Under the pieces are notes generated by a model, which saw only the letters and a list, made by a program, of their open reading frames with translations, was not told the DNA's origin and ran no database searches. Source: Pomphorhynchus laevis (taxonomy: Eukaryota; Acanthocephala; Palaeacanthocephala; Echinorhynchida; Pomphorhynchidae). From it: a stretch of 64,000 bases of DNA. Numbering within the stretch: the stretch's first letter is position 1; each line of letters starts with the position of its first letter. The stretch lies in assembly GCA_012934845.2 (NCBI GenBank), contig WNNJ02001796.1, positions 62,001 to 126,000 on the forward strand, given 5' to 3'. The translations under genes were made by a program, and so were the position numbers. This document shows positions 61,684 through 64,000 of the stretch, piece by piece.

Positions 61684-64000
61684 ATGCAGAGTACTCGTGA
61701 GCCTTTTTCACTGAATATCCTTCAGTGGAACTCGGGAGGTGCTTCCGCCCTTAGACTTCTATCTGGTAGAGATGCAGATGTTATAGTCCTTCAGGAGACG
61801 CGGTCTATCCGTCTCCCCCAGTACATTACTCAATTTATCCCAAAGCATATTTGTTCCCACTATACTCCGTACATAACCCCACCTCACTCCTCTTCATCTC
61901 AAGGACTCTTGACCTTAGTTAAGTGCTCCTTAAGGTCCTCCCTCCTATTAAACTGCTCATGTCCAGCCCTTTCTTGTTTAGTAGTTTCACTCAGTAAGAA
62001 CGGTAAACGCATAAGTCTAGCCAATGTCTACATCCGTCCAGGGGAAATTCACAAGAACCGTGACCTCCTGGATAGTATTATTGACAGCGGTTATGACATG
62101 TTACTTGGAGATTTCAACGACAGAACTGGTCGTTGGATCAATGCAGCACTTCGCAGAGCTAGGAACGGTTATCTTATTCACAAACCCCCGTCACCTACCT
62201 TTCATTGCACATCAACAAATTCTATCCTCGACATTTTACTGCTTCACTCGAGGTGGTTGTTAAAACCCTTCTGCACGGAGCAGTCGCGCCAGCAATTGTC
62301 CACCTCTCATGACCTAATTCGTTGGAGGATTGAGGAAGATATGTTGCTTCGAAGGAGGTTTCACTTTGATCCGATCAGAGTGGCCCTCTTTCAAGCGGCT
62401 ATCCAACTCTTTCCCTTAATAGGAAATGAGAGTTTGACCAAATTTAATACCTACCTCTTTTCGCAAGCTACCGCGATTCTATCGACTACCTATAAAGGTC
62501 GTATATACAATCCCACTCCGACAAAACTCAAGGTCCTAGCAAAATTACTGAACCTCCCTAATCTCTCTGCTTCCGCCAAACAGGCCCTCTCGAATGAATA
62601 CTGGAGCACTAGATACAGGTTCCAGCTGAGTAGGGATAGGACGAGTATCGCTCGCCTTAATCCTTCTCAGTCTTCCTTTTGGAAGATTTTCAAGAAGGAG
62701 AAGTTTGTTTGCTGGAAGGATAGAGCATTGCGTTGGATAGGGAATGTAGGCCTTGATAAAGTTTTAGAGGAGTCACTGGCCCTACACAACTATGGAGCCA
62801 CTCTATCACCTCAACCAATCCCGCCTTGGTGTAACTTCAGGAGTAGGGATCTATCTGTTACGGATATCCTTAACTCCTGGGGTCCACTCCCGGGCATCTC
62901 CAAATCCGTCGTTCCACTTTCCTCTCGGGTCTGTCAGCTTTTGACAGCTGATCAGAGAAGAGAGGTGGCCGTCACAATGCTTTTAGCCTCCCCATCCGAT
63001 GTAGCAGGCATCAATATTAGTAAGCGTGCTTTTATTCCTAAGAAAAAATCCTGCTCATGCCCTAAAGATCTGCGACCCATTTCGATTCAAAATGCCCTCG
63101 TGTCGATTTACGAAAAAGCGCTTGCGCGTAAAATCTGCGACCATTTAAGTAGGCGTAATTTGATCCCTCCAGGTTTTCATGGGTTCGTCAAAGGTCGCTC
63201 GGTCCATTCAGCAGTTGGTGAGGTGGAGCAGTTTTGTCGGGATAATAGCCATCGTCTAGTTGTGGCTGTTTTCCTTGACTTTTCTGCTGCATTTGACCGC
63301 ATCTCCATTCCTTTTGTGATCTCTTCTCTCAGGTCCCTCGGGTTGCCTGCGAGAATTGTGAACAGAGTGGAGATCCTGTTGTTTACCAAGCGATTTTACT
63401 ATGAAGACGACCCTGATGCGCGTCAGTTCTACCCTATTACGGGTGTACCTCAAGGATCCCCACTTTCTCCTATCTTATATCTTGCTGCCTCTATTAAACT
63501 ATTCAAAATATTTAAACGCGAACAACGTCTTGTGGTGTACGCTGATGACACCACAGCACTGTTCACTGGACACAGGTGTAAAGACGTAGTCTCTGACATC
63601 AGCCGTTTCTTTTTAAGATTAAAAGATCAGTTACCCATATCCAATCTTATTTTAAACTCAGCTAAATCGCAGGTGGTCGTCTTTCATGGCACACCTGCTA
63701 CAAAGCAAAAACTTAAGAGATTAGCGCTCTCTACGCTCTCCTCCATATTTGCCTCTGAACCACTTCCCACCTTCACAAGTCGAGTAAAATACCTGGGGTT
63801 CACCGTTACGGTGAACTGGTCGGCGAAAGCTGACCTGGATAGACTCAAACGTATCCTGAAGAAAGCTAGGTGGGCCCTGAAACGGGCTCAGCATCTGTCA
63901 TTGAAAGGGAAAACCCAGGTGCGCCTTTGGGGTACCTGGGCTATCTCGGGACTTGTCTTCTTCTCAAGAGGACGTCCCCCAGAGCAAAGGCTAAGGTTTC
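61684..64000 (+). CDS. LINE-C ORF2, endonuclease-RT, open to the window edge
   Basis: From ATG at 61,684 the frame has no stop for 772 codons and continues past the window. APE-type endonuclease: ILQWNSGGASALR (near 13), VIVLQETRS, NVYIRPGE, LLGDFNDRTGRW, SILDILLLHSRW, STSHDLIRW. RT: FIPKKK, CPKDLRPISIQN, GFVKGRSVHSAV, VAVFLDFSAAFDRIS (motif A), ITGVPQGSPLSPILYLA (motif B), LVVYADDTTALF (motif C), LNSAKSQVVVF (motif D), KYLGFTV (motif E). Every catalytic box is present. It is visibly GC-richer than all other elements here, so it is likely a recent insertion. Confidence 0.9.
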   Translation, partial: MQSTREPFSLNILQWNSGGASALRLLSGRDADVIVLQETRSIRLPQYITQFIPKHICSHYTPYITPPHSSSSQGLLTLVKCSLRSSLLLNCSCPALSCLVVSLSKNGKRISLANVYIRPGEIHKNRDLLDSIIDSGYDMLLGDFNDRTGRWINAALRRARNGYLIHKPPSPTFHCTSTNSILDILLLHSRWLLKPFCTEQSRQQLSTSHDLIRWRIEEDMLLRRRFHFDPIRVALFQAAIQLFPLIGNESLTKFNTYLFSQATAILSTTYKGRIYNPTPTKLKVLAKLLNLPNLSASAKQALSNEYWSTRYRFQLSRDRTSIARLNPSQSSFWKIFKKEKFVCWKDRALRWIGNVGLDKVLEESLALHNYGATLSPQPIPPWCNFRSRDLSVTDILNSWGPLPGISKSVVPLSSRVCQLLTADQRREVAVTMLLASPSDVAGINISKRAFIPKKKSCSCPKDLRPISIQNALVSIYEKALARKICDHLSRRNLIPPGFHGFVKGRSVHSAVGEVEQFCRDNSHRLVVAVFLDFSAAFDRISIPFVISSLRSLGLPARIVNRVEILLFTKRFYYEDDPDARQFYPITGVPQGSPLSPILYLAASIKLFKIFKREQRLVVYADDTTALFTGHRCKDVVSDISRFFLRLKDQLPISNLILNSAKSQVVVFHGTPATKQKLKRLALSTLSSIFASEPLPTFTSRVKYLGFTVTVNWSAKADLDRLKRILKKARWALKRAQHLSLKGKTQVRLWGTWAISGLVFFSRGRPPEQRLRF

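Noticed and set aside
1-64000. CRISPR arrays, operons or bacterial genes
   Set aside because: The only regular arrays are the 13-bp minisatellite and AT runs; gene structure is eukaryotic with introns and retroelements.

Overview
This is nuclear DNA from an invertebrate animal. It is strongly AT-rich (many stretches are almost only A and T), has spliced genes with a 53-bp intron, and is filled with retroelements in every state of decay. I cannot assign a phylum. Nothing bacterial (operons, Shine-Dalgarno sites, CRISPR) is present, and I found no rRNA or tRNA gene.

The repeats fall into a few families. (1) A Penelope-like element (PLE) whose GIY-YIG nuclease sits at the N-terminus, ahead of the reverse transcriptase (RT). 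This is the permuted order known from the Naiad/Chlamys group. The best copies are 5.9-9.2 kb and 42.0-44.5 kb, both on the minus strand, and at least ten fragments are scattered elsewhere. The 5.9-9.2 kb copies form a partial head-to-tail tandem, and the 3' region carries a conserved predicted pseudoknot. (2) LINE-A, a CR1/Jockey-like LINE: zinc-finger plus RRM-like ORF1, APE-type endonuclease and RT in ORF2, and a 3' terminal hairpin. Copies lie at 1-0.86, 4.5-5.9, 10.4-14.3, 14.5-19.8, 26.1-28.8, 31.5-36.0, 39.9-40.6 and 59.1-60.2 kb. (3) LINE-B, a related and nearly whole LINE at 19.8-24.3 kb. (4) LINE-C, a GC-richer LINE with a zinc-knuckle ORF1 at 60.4-64.0 kb; its ORF2 is open to the window edge. 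(5) Three C-terminal nuclease-like modules from other RT elements (9.8, 45.1 and 50.2 kb). (6) A Ty3/gypsy-type LTR fossil with 80-bp LTRs at 15.4-18.3 kb, inserted in a LINE-A copy. (7) A 151-bp palindromic MITE-like element at 4.2 kb.

Host material lies mostly in the right half. Exons with matching splice phases at 36.86-41.30 kb give the first 118 residues of an unrecognised protein. A second predicted gene starts at 53,005 and continues at 55,905-56,673, across an intron that contains a PLE. Between these lies an intronless, broken calreticulin copy (46.36-47.58 kb). A 31-bp direct repeat flanks the block that holds both it and a retroelement C-terminus.

The most interesting material is the permuted PLE with its structured RNA parts (3' pseudoknot, 5' chain of hairpins). 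Next come a hammerhead-like relic beside a 68-bp inverted repeat at 52.4-52.8 kb, the covarying LINE-A 3' hairpin, and the two hidden host genes.
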